DNA of 64,000 nucleotides from an uncultured Flavobacterium sp. (GTDB lineage Bacteria; Bacteroidota; Bacteroidia; Flavobacteriales; Flavobacteriaceae): contig NZ_CALTYA010000003.1 in assembly GCF_943913405.1 (NCBI RefSeq), positions 159,836 through 223,835 on the forward strand, given 5' to 3'. Made by a program: the position numbers and the translations under genes. Below are positions 52,156 to 61,376 of this stretch, one piece after another; the first letter of the stretch is position 1; the number at the start of each line of letters is the position of its first letter. The notes under the pieces are model-generated. The model did no database searches. It had not been told where the DNA came from and was given only the letters and a program-made list of their open reading frames with translations.

Positions 52156-53084
52156 TTCAAGTCTTTTATAAACTCTTTTGCAGTAATTCTGTCTTTTTCG
52201 ATTTGCTGTCTCAAGGCATCAAAAGAAGGAAATTTTTCTTCAGAACGAATTCGGTGCAATAATTCTACAGCAATAGTTTTATCGTATAAATCGCCTTCAA
52301 AATCTAAATAATGCACTTCGATAGATTGTTTTTTACCGTCAACAGTGGGATTAGTTCCGACATTCATCATTCCGTAAACCAAATTGCCGTCGATAAAACT
52401 TCTTGCGATGTAAACTCCGTTTTGCGGAATCAGCTTGTAATCTTCCTCAATTTTAATATTCGCCGTTGGGAAATTGATCGTTCTCCCTAATTGTCTTCCT
52501 TGGATTATTTTTCCCGTAAGGAAATAATTGTAGCCCAAATATTCGTTTGCAAGACCAATGTTTCCGGTATCAAGCGCATTTCTGATTTTGGTAGAACTTA
52601 TCGAAACTTCGTCAATTTCTTCGGCTGAAATCTGTTCTACTTCAAAGTTATAGATTTTTCCAAAAGCAATCAAGTCATTAATATCCGCAGAGCGATTTCT
52701 GCCAAAACGGTGGTCGTGGCCGATGATGATTTTTTTGATATGAAATTGGTCTACTAAAATTGTCTTGACGAATTCCTCAGCTTCCATTTGAGAAAATTTT
52801 TGGTCAAACGGATGAACTATAAGATTGTCAAGTCCTGCTTTTTCTAGTAAAACAGCTCTTTCTTCAATCGTATTTAAAAGTTTTATTGTGCCGTCATTTT
52901 GCAGAACCATCCGCGGATGCGGAAAAAAGGTAAGTACTAAACTTTCGCAATTTTCATCAGAAGCACTCTGGGTGAGCCTTTCAATGATTTTTCCATGTCC
53001 CAAATGCACGCCGTCAAAAGTTCCCAAAGTGGCGATTGTCTGATTTTTTGACTGGAATTCTTGTATTGTATTAAAAATTTTCAA
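52152..53084 (-). CDS. ribF: Bifunctional riboflavin kinase / FAD synthetase
   Basis: Makes FMN from riboflavin and ATP, then adenylates FMN to FAD. 310 residues. The N-terminal nucleotidyltransferase has ATLGTFDGVHLGHGKIIERL near 19-38, and IIGHDHRFGRNRSADI. The C-terminal riboflavin kinase domain, from about 180, has GRQLGRTINFPTANIKIEED and IEVHYLDFEGDLYDK. Its product supports several flavoproteins in the window (the OYE-type, DAO-type and ferredoxin reductase genes). It precedes the HTTM gene with a 4-nt overlap. Confidence 0.96.
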   Translation of the reverse strand: MKIFNTIQEFQSKNQTIATLGTFDGVHLGHGKIIERLTQSASDENCESLVLTFFPHPRMVLQNDGTIKLLNTIEERAVLLEKAGLDNLIVHPFDQKFSQMEAEEFVKTILVDQFHIKKIIIGHDHRFGRNRSADINDLIAFGKIYNFEVEQISAEEIDEVSISSTKIRNALDTGNIGLANEYLGYNYFLTGKIIQGRQLGRTINFPTANIKIEEDYKLIPQNGVYIARSFIDGNLVYGMMNVGTNPTVDGKKQSIEVHYLDFEGDLYDKTIAVELLHRIRSEEKFPSFDALRQQIEKDRITAKEFIKDLK

Positions 53085-53105
53085 AATTATATTTTAAGCG
53101 ATGTA

Positions 53106-53113
53106 CAAATTTA
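53106..53113 (-). promoter_or_regulatory. -7 box of ribF
   Basis: Minus-strand TAAATTTG fits TAnnTTTG, 21 nt upstream of the start codon. Confidence 0.4.
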
Positions 53114-53198
53114 TAAGTATACATTGGATATATGAAATGCCATCGCATTTATTTTGAAACATTTGCAAAGGAAGCATTTTCTTTTGGGCGGCATTTGT

Positions 53199-53206
53199 TA
53201 TATTTG
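53199..53206 (+). promoter_or_regulatory. -7 box of the first tandem metalloprotease gene
   Basis: TATATTTG fits TAnnTTTG and lies 36 nt before the ATG; the nearest TTG upstream is not properly spaced. Confidence 0.45.
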
Positions 53207-53242
53207 ATGTTACTAACTCAAAAAACCTAATATTTTTTTAAC

Positions 53243-56200
53243 ATGAAAAAAACATTACTCTTTACGATGGCTTCTTTGCTTTTCGCCACGTATGGGCATT
53301 CTCAGACTGCAAAATTTTGGTCGGGTGCTAAAAAAACCGACGCAGTTGAGGTCTCGAAAAACACAAAAAGACTTTCTTTTCCGGATGAATTTTCAACTTT
53401 TCGTCTTGACTTAAATTCGTTCAGACAGCAATTGTCTGGTGCACCAAATGTTAATTCTTCAAAACAAGGAGTAGTTGTCTTGATTCCAAATACGAGTGGA
53501 ATTATGGAACGCTTTGAAATTTTTGAATCTTCTAATTTTACAGCAGAACTGCAGGCGAAATTTCCACAAATCAGAGCTTATTCTGGTAAAGGACTTGATG
53601 ATAAATATGCGCAAATTAAGCTGAGTGCCGACCCAAACGGTATTCAGGCAATGATTTTTAGAGCAGATAGAAAGAATGAATTCGTAGAACCATATTCTGC
53701 AGACGGAAAAATTTATGCCGTTTTTAATTCTTCAAGAAATAAAGGAAGCCTTCCGTTTACTTGTTCGACTGTAGACAAAGCATTGGCAAAAGATCTTTCT
53801 GGAAAAGTATCTGAAACTGGCAGATCTGGCGGTTCAGAATTATTGACTTTCAGATTGGCGCTTTCTTGTAATGCGGAATATGCAAATTATTTTGGAGCTA
53901 CAAGTGCTGCACAAGTCGGATTGGTTTTGGCTGCGTTTAATGCTACAATGACTCGCGTGAACGGTGTTTTTGAAAAAGATTTGGCGATTCACATGAATAT
54001 TGTAGATAAATCAAACGACGTAATTTTTTATAATCCGGCGACTGATCCTTATACTACTTTAAGCAACTGGAATGGACAATTGCAATCAACATTGACAAGC
54101 CTTGTCGGCGAAGCAAGTTATGATGTAGGACATATGTTTGGTGCTTCTGGCGGTGGCGGAAATGCAGGATGTATCGGTTGCGTATGTTCTGACGGTGAAA
54201 AAGGAAGCGGTATTACTTCGCCTGCTGATGGAATTCCTCAAGGTGATAACTTTGATATTGACTATGTTGCGCACGAACTTGGACACCAATTTGGCGGAAA
54301 CCACACTTTTTCTCACAATGTTGAAGGTTCTGGAGTAAATGTGGAGCCAGGAAGCGGTTCTACAATTATGGGCTATGCAGGAATAACTGCTCGTGACGTA
54401 CAGCCACATTCTGATGATTATTTCGTGTATGCGTCAATTAGACAAATTCAAAATAACATGGCAGGAAAAACTTGTCCGGTTAGAACGCCATTGAATCACG
54501 GAACGCCAGTTTTAACTTTAGCTGGGCAAAGCTATACGATTCCTAAAAGCACTCCATTTTCATTAACAGGTGCCGCAACAGATTCTGGAGGTGATGCGCT
54601 AACTTATTGCTGGGAACAAGATGATACTGCGACTACTCAAAGTGGTACAAACAGCGGAGCTTCGGCTACAAAAACTGGTGGGCCAAACTGGAGATCTTAT
54701 AATCCTATAGCTTCTCCGACTAGATATTTTCCTAGGCTTGAGACGCTTTTGGCAAACCAAACGACAACACAAGGAACAGAAATTTTAGTTGAGGCTTTGA
54801 GTTCAGTATCTAGGTCGCTTAAATTTGCTTTGACAGCGAGGGATAACAATATTGCTGGCGGACAAACGGCTACAGGTCTTGTGACCGTTAATGTTGTGGC
54901 TGCGGCGGGCCCATTTTTAGTTACTTCGCCAAATACAGGAGTTAATATTGCTGCGGCTACGAACCAAACTATAACTTGGGATGTTGCTGGAACTACAGCA
55001 AACGGTGTAAATACGCCATACGTAGATATTTATTTGTCAACTGACGGAGGCACGACTTATCCTAGATTATTGGCAAGCAAAGTGCCAAATGACGGCTCAG
55101 AAACTGTTACGCTTCCAAATAATTTAGGATCGCAAAATAGAATTATGGTAAAAGGACATAAAAATGTTTTCTTTGATATCTGTAATGTGAACTTTACAAT
55201 TGCGCCGCCAGCTTCTACTTTTGCAATTGCTTTTTCAGGAGTTGAAGGCGAACAAAATAAAGAGATTTGTAAAGGAACAAGTATCTCTTATACTTTTCCA
55301 TATGCAACTTTTGCAGGTTTTTCAGGAACTACGACTTTTGCAGTAACTGGCCAGCCAGCAGGTTCGACAGTTGCATTTTCTACACCTTCATTAAGTGCTG
55401 ATGGAAATGTTACATTGACCGTAAGCAATACTCTTGCAAGTACGCCGGGTCTTTATACTTTGGCTGTGGTTGCAACTTCTGGAAGTACTTCTAAAACGCT
55501 AAATTTATATTTGGATTTGTTAGACAATTCTTTCTCTGCAATTGCTGCAACTTCACCTGCAAACGGTGCGCAAGTTTCTCCAGGAAATGTAGTTTTGAAT
55601 TGGACGGCTTCTACTAGCGCAACTTCTTATGATGTACAAGTTGCAACTGATAACGCTTTTGCAAATGTTGTTAGTTCAGGAACTGTAAATACAAATTCTT
55701 ATTCTCTTTCAAATCTTGGAAATGCCTCAACTTATTTCTGGAGAGTTTTGCCTAAAAATGCTGCTTGCCAAGGTTCATATTCTGCCTTTTCTAGTTTTGG
55801 AACTACTTTCTGCGGATCAATTGCTTCTGCTAACGTGCCAGTAATAATTTCGGCAAGCGGAGCTCCGACAGTGAATTCTACTTTGAGTATTTCTGCAGGA
55901 CAAAGTGTTACTATTGAAAATTTAAGTGTTACGCTTGATATTACACATAGTTATGTTGGCGATTTAACAGCTACCTTAATAAGTCCAGCTGGAACACAAA
56001 TTCAGCTTTTTGCAGCAAAATGTGATAGCGGAACGAATGTTTCTGCAACTTTTGATGATGCAGGAACAACGTTAATTTGTGGTAGCGGTCCTGCTATCGG
56101 AGGAAAAATTATTCCTGCACAGGCTTTGTCTCAATTGAATGGATTGTCTTCTGAAGGAACATGGACATTGAGAGTCAGGGACAGTGCAAATCAAGATGGT

Positions 56201-56521
56201 GGTCAAATTAACAGCTGGAGTCTTAATGTCTGTAGCCAGCAAGCTCCTTTGAGTGTTGATAAAAGCGAACTTTCTGATTTTGCAATTTATCCAAATCCAA
56301 GTACTGGAAACTTTAATGTTAAATTTACAAGCCAATCTTCATCAGAAAAAATACAAATTGCAGTTTTTGATATGAGCGGAAGAGTTATTTTTAATAATGA
56401 ATATTCAAACGAGCCAGTTTTTAACCAAAATATTCAGTTAAATAATGTTCAGTCTGGTGTTTATTTGGTAAGAATTGTAAATGGAGATTCAAAAGAAGTA
56501 AAGAGAATTATCATAAAATAA
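53243..56521 (+). CDS. Reprolysin-like metalloprotease with P-domain and T9SS domain
   Basis: 1092 residues. The signal peptide ends GHSQ (about 21), followed by a propeptide to about 195. The metzincin catalytic domain has HELGHQFGGNH near 344 with the Met-turn TIMGYAG, and VGHMFGASGGGGNAGCIGCV just before. Then come an Ig-like region, a FN3-like module near 770-870 (SPGNVVLNWTAST), a proprotein-convertase P-like domain near 880-1010 (DITHSYVGDLTATLISPAG) and a type A T9SS signal (AIYPNPSTGNFNV, VQSGVYLVRI, KRIIIK). It is expected at the cell surface or secreted. A paralogue follows directly. Substrate unknown. Confidence 0.88.
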   Translation: MKKTLLFTMASLLFATYGHSQTAKFWSGAKKTDAVEVSKNTKRLSFPDEFSTFRLDLNSFRQQLSGAPNVNSSKQGVVVLIPNTSGIMERFEIFESSNFTAELQAKFPQIRAYSGKGLDDKYAQIKLSADPNGIQAMIFRADRKNEFVEPYSADGKIYAVFNSSRNKGSLPFTCSTVDKALAKDLSGKVSETGRSGGSELLTFRLALSCNAEYANYFGATSAAQVGLVLAAFNATMTRVNGVFEKDLAIHMNIVDKSNDVIFYNPATDPYTTLSNWNGQLQSTLTSLVGEASYDVGHMFGASGGGGNAGCIGCVCSDGEKGSGITSPADGIPQGDNFDIDYVAHELGHQFGGNHTFSHNVEGSGVNVEPGSGSTIMGYAGITARDVQPHSDDYFVYASIRQIQNNMAGKTCPVRTPLNHGTPVLTLAGQSYTIPKSTPFSLTGAATDSGGDALTYCWEQDDTATTQSGTNSGASATKTGGPNWRSYNPIASPTRYFPRLETLLANQTTTQGTEILVEALSSVSRSLKFALTARDNNIAGGQTATGLVTVNVVAAAGPFLVTSPNTGVNIAAATNQTITWDVAGTTANGVNTPYVDIYLSTDGGTTYPRLLASKVPNDGSETVTLPNNLGSQNRIMVKGHKNVFFDICNVNFTIAPPASTFAIAFSGVEGEQNKEICKGTSISYTFPYATFAGFSGTTTFAVTGQPAGSTVAFSTPSLSADGNVTLTVSNTLASTPGLYTLAVVATSGSTSKTLNLYLDLLDNSFSAIAATSPANGAQVSPGNVVLNWTASTSATSYDVQVATDNAFANVVSSGTVNTNSYSLSNLGNASTYFWRVLPKNAACQGSYSAFSSFGTTFCGSIASANVPVIISASGAPTVNSTLSISAGQSVTIENLSVTLDITHSYVGDLTATLISPAGTQIQLFAAKCDSGTNVSATFDDAGTTLICGSGPAIGGKIIPAQALSQLNGLSSEGTWTLRVRDSANQDGGQINSWSLNVCSQQAPLSVDKSELSDFAIYPNPSTGNFNVKFTSQSSSEKIQIAVFDMSGRVIFNNEYSNEPVFNQNIQLNNVQSGVYLVRIVNGDSKEVKRIIIK

Positions 56522-56539
56522 GCATTAAATAAATAATAA

Positions 56540-56572
56540 AAAAGGGCATCTAAACTAGGTGCCTTTTTTTTT
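56540..56572 (+). terminator. Terminator between tandem metalloprotease genes
   Basis: A stem of about 12 bp (GGGCATCTA against TAGGTGCC plus A/T ends, two wobble pairs) with a 3-nt loop and a run of T. Confidence 0.75.
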
Positions 56573-56609
56573 ATTATTAAAAAAACGAACAGAGTGTTTA
56601 GTAAATTGC

Positions 56610-56617
56610 TAAATTTG
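56610..56617 (+). promoter_or_regulatory. -7 box of the second tandem metalloprotease gene
   Basis: TAAATTTG fits TAnnTTTG and lies 22 nt before the ATG. With the terminator upstream, this argues for separate transcription of the two paralogues. Confidence 0.45.
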
Positions 56618-56639
56618 TGTCAATTAAATCAAATTATTT

Positions 56640-59360
56640 ATGAAAAAACTAATACTATTAATTGTACTGGCTTTTTTTGCATTTACAGAAGGATATTCTC
56701 AATCATCCGTATGGTCAAAAACGACAGAGCAAAAATTAGCTATCCTTGAAAAGTTAAATCGTGATTCTTCACCAAAAGAATTTGAGCTTTTCCATTTAAA
56801 TGTAGGACAGTTGAAATCGCAACTTAGCGCGTCGCCTTCTAGAGATCTTCAAGGAGAGTCTCAAGTAGTAATTTCTTTTCCAAATGCGGAAGGAAAATTG
56901 GAAAAATTTAAAATTTATGAATCTTCGGTAATGGCACCTGAATTGGCTAAAAGACATTCAGAAATCCAGTCTTACATTGGAGTAGGAATTGATGATCCAA
57001 CAGCTAGTATGAGTATTACTACTACAATTTTTGGAGTGCATGTAATGGTTCTTTCTGCAAAAGGAACATATTATATTGATCCGTTTACAAAAGATTTGAA
57101 TAACTATATTGTTTACAATAAATCAAGTCTAACTACTACAAATACTTACCAATGTCTTGTTCATGACGATGAAGCAAAAGGAAATGAATTTTCTAATTTA
57201 GAACAAACAATATTAGCTAGCGACAGCCGATTCAGAACTTACCGCATGGCAATGGCTTGTACAATTGAATATGCAGCATTTCATATAGCAGCAGCAGGGG
57301 CAACTGGAGCTGACTTGCCAACAAGAAAAGCAGCGGTTTTAGCCGCAATGAATGTTACTGTTGCTAGATTGAATGCTGTTTATGAAAAAGATATGTCACT
57401 TAGAATGCAATTGGTTGCCAATAATGAAAGTATCATTTTTGTTGATTCTGATAATTTTAATAATACTGCACCAGGTACTTTGATCAATCAAAGCCAAACT
57501 GTGATTGATGGTGCTATAGGTAGTGCAAATTACGATATTGGTCATACTGTGAGTACAGGTGGTGGTGGATTAGCTCAATCTCCATCAGTATGTCTTGCTT
57601 CTGGTAAAGCAAGAGGAATTACTGGTTCTCCAGCACCAGTCGGAGATCCTTATGATATTGATTTTGTGGCTCACGAAGTTGGTCATCAGTTTGGTGCTTC
57701 TCATACATTTAACGGGGTAGGAGGAAATTGTACTATTCCAGATCCTTCTGCGGGCGATCCAGGAACACGTGCTGCTGCTTATGCAGTTGAACCTGGTAGC
57801 GGAAGCACAATTATGGCATATGCAGGAATTTGTACTGGTGTTGATGTACAATCTAACTCAGATTCCTATTTTCATGCAGTAAGTATTGCGCAAATGGTTA
57901 CACATATAAGTGGAGCAGGTAGCTGTGTCGCTGGTGTTCTAAACAACAATACGCCACCAACGATAGGTGCATTTACAAATTATGCTATTCCTGCGGGAAC
58001 TGCTTTTGTTCTAAAAGGAACTGCGACAGATGTTGATGGAGATGTTCTAAGTTACTGCTGGGAACAAACTAATGCAGGTGCAACTACAGATTTGCCAAGT
58101 GCTACAACAACTTCTTCAATTCCGAATTTTAGATCTTTTAATCCAACGTCTTCACCTAATCGTTATTTTCCTGCTTTGTCTACAGTATTGAGCGGTAGTT
58201 TAGCTACTACTTGGGAAGTAATTCCTACAGTTGCTAGAACGATGAATTTTGCGTTAACAGTAAGAGATAACAGAACTCCAAATGGAGGGCAGACTTCTAG
58301 AAGAAATATGACTGTTGTTTTTAATGCTGATGGAGCTCCTTTTGCTGTTACATCTCAAAACACAGATGGACTTGCATTTACTCAAGGACAATCTCAAACA
58401 GTAACTTGGAATGTTGGAAATACAACTGTTGCTCCAATCAATACTTCTAATGTTAATATCTTGCTTTCAACTGATGGTGGACTTACTTTCTCAACAGTTT
58501 TGGCATCAAATACACCAAATGATGGGACAGAAATAATCACTCTTCCTAATACAACTGGTCTTAATTGCCGTATTATGGTAGAAGCTGTTGGAAATATATT
58601 TTATGCTGTTAACTCAAAAGCATTTTCAATTGGATATGATTGTAATGTAGTATCAAATACAACATCTCTTGCTATTCCTGATGGAACGGGAACAAGCACA
58701 CCAGGAACAACTGCCACATCAACTATTTCTGTTGCAGGTTCTGGAACTGTTAATAGTGATTTTAAGGTTAGCTTTAATATTACTCATCCACGTATTTCAA
58801 ACTTAAGAGTTACATTACAGCATCCAGACGGGACTCAAATTATTTTGGCAAATAGGCCATGTGGAAATTCTTCTACTCTTGCAAATGCAAGCCTTACATA
58901 CGTTGCAAATGCGCCGACAGCACTTATCTGTGGAGGTAGCCCTGTTTCGGGAACATTTCGTCCTGTTGGGACATTATCAAATTTAAATGGTAAGCCAATT
59001 TCTGGAGATTGGAAATTATTAATTCAAGATTATGCTTCTACTAATATTGGAACTCTTGATTCATGGTCGATTAACTTTGGCTGTACTTTAGGAAATGAGC
59101 AATTCTCAGGATTGGCAAATTTCAAAGTATATCCAAATCCAAACAAAGGGAATTTCACTGTTCAGTTTGATTCAAACTCAGGTAATGAAATTAAAGTTGC
59201 GGTTAATGATATCAGCGGAAGACAAATTTTCAACCGTTCTTACCAAAATACTGGATTGTTTTCTGAAAACTTAAAATTAGATAACCTTCAATCTGGAATT
59301 TATCTTGTAACTGTTCAAGATGGCGATAGAAGAGAAATTAAGAAAATTGTAGTTGAATAA
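56640..59360 (+). CDS. Reprolysin-like metalloprotease with P-domain and T9SS domain, paralogue
   Basis: 906 residues. The signal peptide ends TEGYSQ (about 20) and a propeptide follows. The catalytic motif HEVGHQFGASH lies near 344 and the Met-turn is TIMAYAGICTG. After a PKD/Ig-like region the C-terminal part is a P-domain (FNITHPRISNLRVTLQHPDG, WKLLIQDYASTNIGTLDSW) and then the type A T9SS signal (KVYPNPNKGNFTV, LQSGIYLVTV, KKIVVE). It differs from its neighbour by lacking the FN3-like insertion. Codons look more AT-rich by eye than in the 1200-residue paralogue. Substrate unknown. Confidence 0.88.
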   Translation: MKKLILLIVLAFFAFTEGYSQSSVWSKTTEQKLAILEKLNRDSSPKEFELFHLNVGQLKSQLSASPSRDLQGESQVVISFPNAEGKLEKFKIYESSVMAPELAKRHSEIQSYIGVGIDDPTASMSITTTIFGVHVMVLSAKGTYYIDPFTKDLNNYIVYNKSSLTTTNTYQCLVHDDEAKGNEFSNLEQTILASDSRFRTYRMAMACTIEYAAFHIAAAGATGADLPTRKAAVLAAMNVTVARLNAVYEKDMSLRMQLVANNESIIFVDSDNFNNTAPGTLINQSQTVIDGAIGSANYDIGHTVSTGGGGLAQSPSVCLASGKARGITGSPAPVGDPYDIDFVAHEVGHQFGASHTFNGVGGNCTIPDPSAGDPGTRAAAYAVEPGSGSTIMAYAGICTGVDVQSNSDSYFHAVSIAQMVTHISGAGSCVAGVLNNNTPPTIGAFTNYAIPAGTAFVLKGTATDVDGDVLSYCWEQTNAGATTDLPSATTTSSIPNFRSFNPTSSPNRYFPALSTVLSGSLATTWEVIPTVARTMNFALTVRDNRTPNGGQTSRRNMTVVFNADGAPFAVTSQNTDGLAFTQGQSQTVTWNVGNTTVAPINTSNVNILLSTDGGLTFSTVLASNTPNDGTEIITLPNTTGLNCRIMVEAVGNIFYAVNSKAFSIGYDCNVVSNTTSLAIPDGTGTSTPGTTATSTISVAGSGTVNSDFKVSFNITHPRISNLRVTLQHPDGTQIILANRPCGNSSTLANASLTYVANAPTALICGGSPVSGTFRPVGTLSNLNGKPISGDWKLLIQDYASTNIGTLDSWSINFGCTLGNEQFSGLANFKVYPNPNKGNFTVQFDSNSGNEIKVAVNDISGRQIFNRSYQNTGLFSENLKLDNLQSGIYLVTVQDGDRREIKKIVVE

Positions 59361-59380
59361 TTTCAACGTAAATAAAACAA

Positions 59381-59409
59381 AAAGGGAGCTAATTTAGCTC
59401 CCTTTTTTA
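59381..59409. terminator. Bidirectional terminator between convergent genes
   Basis: A stem of up to 13 bp, AAAAGGGAGCTAA/TTAGCTCCCTTTT, is flanked by T on one side and A on the other. It separates the metalloprotease gene from the ferredoxin gene. Confidence 0.85.
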
Positions 59410-59422
59410 TGCAAAAATATTT

Positions 59423-59755
59423 TTAATATTCTGGAGCCAACTCCAATTCTAAACCTTCTAGTTCTTCTGTAATTTGAATTTGACAACCCAAACGGCTGTT
59501 GTCTTTCACAAAGAAAGCTTCAGACAACATTGCTTCTTCATCATCGCCCATTTCAGGCAAGGCAACTTCGTTTAGAACATAACACTGACAAGAAGCGCAC
59601 ATCGCCATTCCACCGCAAACACCGATTGTTCCTTCTGGAGCTAATTCGTAGGCACGAACCAATTCCATAATGTTCATATTCATGTCAGTTGGAGCCTGAA
59701 CTTCATGAGAAACTCCTTCTCGGTCGATAATTTTTATAGTAACGTCTTGAGGCAT
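59423..59755 (-). CDS. 2Fe-2S ferredoxin (adrenodoxin type)
   Basis: 110 residues. The four cluster ligands are visible: Cys in GVCGGMAMCASCQCYV (the C-x5-C-x2-C spacing, about 43-52) and the fourth in RLGCQIQITEELEGL near 92. This is the adrenodoxin/Isc-type ferredoxin pattern. It carries electrons in the cytoplasm, probably from the reductase encoded by the gene three bases upstream. The partner that receives the electrons is not evident. Confidence 0.9.
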   Translation of the reverse strand: MPQDVTIKIIDREGVSHEVQAPTDMNMNIMELVRAYELAPEGTIGVCGGMAMCASCQCYVLNEVALPEMGDDEEAMLSEAFFVKDNSRLGCQIQITEELEGLELELAPEY

Positions 59756-59758
59756 TGC

Positions 59759-60811
59759 TTAGTCAATTGATTTTACAACCGCTTTTTCAGCTTCTTTTCT
59801 TGTTCCGTCAAATCCGTCAACGCCTGAAACTGTGGTGTATTTCAAGACATATTTTTTACCCGGATTCAATTTATTGTAAACGCTCTGGCACATTAAAGTC
59901 GCTTCGTGAAAGCCACAAAGAATCAATTTTAATTTCCCAGGATAGGTGTTTACGTCGCCAATCGCATAAATTCCTTCGATATTTGTCTGGTAATCTAAAG
60001 CATTGTTTACTTTGATGGCATTTTTTTCGATTTCTAATCCCCAATTGGCGATTGCTCCTAATTTTGGAGACAATCCAAATAACGGAATAAAATAATCTGT
60101 CTTGATATTTCTATGCGCTCCATTTTCGTCAATGTCTATTGATTCCAAATGTTCTGAACCGTTTAGTCCAACAACTTCCGCTGGAGTAATCAAATGGATT
60201 TTTCCGGCGTGTTTCAATTCTTGTACTTTTTCAACAGAATCTAAAGCACCACGGAATTCATTTCTTCTATGGATCAAAGTCACTTCGGAAGCTACATTTG
60301 AAAGGAAAATACTCCAGTCTAAGGCAGAATCACCTCCGCCGGCAATCACGATTTTCTTGTCACGAAACAATTCTGGATCTTTTACAAAATATTCCACGCC
60401 TTTTTCTTCGTAGAATTCAATGTCTTCTATCAAAGGTTTTCTTGGTTCAAAACTTCCCAAACCACCAGCGATTGCTACGGCTTTGCAAGCGTGTTTTGTA
60501 CCTTTGTCTGTGGTTACGATAAAGCTTCCATCTTCCAATTTTTCAATTGTTTCTGCTTTTTCGTTTAAGGTAAATCCAGGTTGGAATTGCTTAATTTGGT
60601 CCATCAAATTATCAACCAAATCTCCTGCCAATACCGAAGGATATCCTGGAATATCAAAAATTGGCTTCTTTGGATATAGTTCTGACAATTGCCCGCCTGG
60701 CTGAGGCAAGGCGTCGATAATGTGGCATTTTAATTTTAAAAGTCCTGCTTCAAAAACGGTAAAAAGCCCAGTCGGGCCTGCACCGATTATTAATATATCT
60801 GTTTCAATCAT
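59759..60811 (-). CDS. Ferredoxin--NADP(+) reductase (thioredoxin-reductase-like type)
   Basis: 350 residues. The FAD motif IIGAGPTGLFTVFEAGLLKL opens the protein. ALPQPGGQLSELYPKKP and FDIPGYP follow, then the NADP motif VIAGGGDSALDWSIFLSNVA (about 162-181) and TIYAIGDVNTYPG-like FAD contact (GIYAIGDVNTYPGKLKLI). There is no CxxC redox pair between the domains, so it is not a thioredoxin reductase but matches the YumC/FNR2 group. It precedes the ferredoxin gene by 3 nt, a functional pair. Confidence 0.9.
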   Translation of the reverse strand: MIETDILIIGAGPTGLFTVFEAGLLKLKCHIIDALPQPGGQLSELYPKKPIFDIPGYPSVLAGDLVDNLMDQIKQFQPGFTLNEKAETIEKLEDGSFIVTTDKGTKHACKAVAIAGGLGSFEPRKPLIEDIEFYEEKGVEYFVKDPELFRDKKIVIAGGGDSALDWSIFLSNVASEVTLIHRRNEFRGALDSVEKVQELKHAGKIHLITPAEVVGLNGSEHLESIDIDENGAHRNIKTDYFIPLFGLSPKLGAIANWGLEIEKNAIKVNNALDYQTNIEGIYAIGDVNTYPGKLKLILCGFHEATLMCQSVYNKLNPGKKYVLKYTTVSGVDGFDGTRKEAEKAVVKSID

Positions 60812-60925
60812 TTTTTAAAGTTCAAAGGTTCTAAGTTTCTAAGGCACGAAGGTCTGGGAAACCGTAAAGCTTTTTTATGACAAATGTCATTTGCTCCAAA
60901 ATTTTTCTGTTTAAACTGAAGTCTT

Positions 60926-61043
60926 TGCGTGAGTGATTGTATTGGAAATCCTTTTGTTTTTTTCTTTAAAAAAATAAAAGATTGGGAGCGGAAAGCACGA
61001 CCCTTGAAAAAATACCACTAGGTTTTTTTCAAGGGTCACGCCC
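60926..61043 (-). repeat. Structured intergenic element with two hairpins
   Basis: Read on the minus strand it starts GGGCGTG (61037-61043) and ends CAATCACTCACGCA (60926-60939). The first hairpin has 14-bp perfect arms (60999-61012 and 61024-61037, core GACCCTTG/CAAGGGTC). The conserved-looking joint GTGCTTTCCGCTCCC follows. The second hairpin is an A/T-rich stem (60951-60963 and 60968-60980) with a 4-nt loop. It lies just behind nifU on the same strand, in its 3' region. It encodes no protein. I recall elements of this layout between genes in many Bacteroidota but know no name or function for them. Confidence 0.7.
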
Positions 61044-61060
61044 AAAAACTCCGTGTGAAT

Positions 61061-61300
61061 TTAAGCTACGTTTACGACAGTCTCGATTTGTGGTGCATAC
61101 TTTTTTATGGTAGTCTCGACTCCGGCTTTCAGCGTCATCTGGTTCACACTGCAACCGACGCAAGCGCCTTCAAGACGTACCTTCACGTGCTTGTCGTCCT
61201 CAATGTCGATTAGCGAAATATTGCCTCCGTCAGACTCAAGAAAAGGACGAATTTCATCCAAAGCTTTTTGTACGTTCAATTTGATTTCTTCTGTTGTCAT
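61061..61300 (-). CDS. NifU C-terminal domain protein
   Basis: 79 residues, the length of stand-alone NifU-C proteins that carry or transfer an Fe-S cluster. The conserved CxxC is in EGACVGCSVNQMTLKAGVE near residue 47-50, with the preceding DIEDDKHVKVRL. It stands downstream of the mrp gene on the same strand, separated by 76 nt holding a short hairpin. Together with Mrp and the ferredoxin pair it suggests an Fe-S biogenesis neighbourhood. Confidence 0.9.
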   Translation of the reverse strand: MTTEEIKLNVQKALDEIRPFLESDGGNISLIDIEDDKHVKVRLEGACVGCSVNQMTLKAGVETTIKKYAPQIETVVNVA

Positions 61301-61322
61301 TTTTCTAGATTTTTAGATTTTT

Positions 61323-61367
61323 AGACTTCTTAGATTTTTAGAGCGTGTCTGAAAGTCTAAGAAGTCT
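61323..61367. repeat. Intergenic hairpin between mrp and nifU genes
   Basis: The arms AGACTTCTTAGA (61323-61334) and TCTAAGAAGTCT (61356-61367) are perfectly complementary across a 21-nt loop. The surroundings consist of TTTTTAGA-like units. Confidence 0.65.
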
Positions 61368-61376
61368 AAGAAAGTC

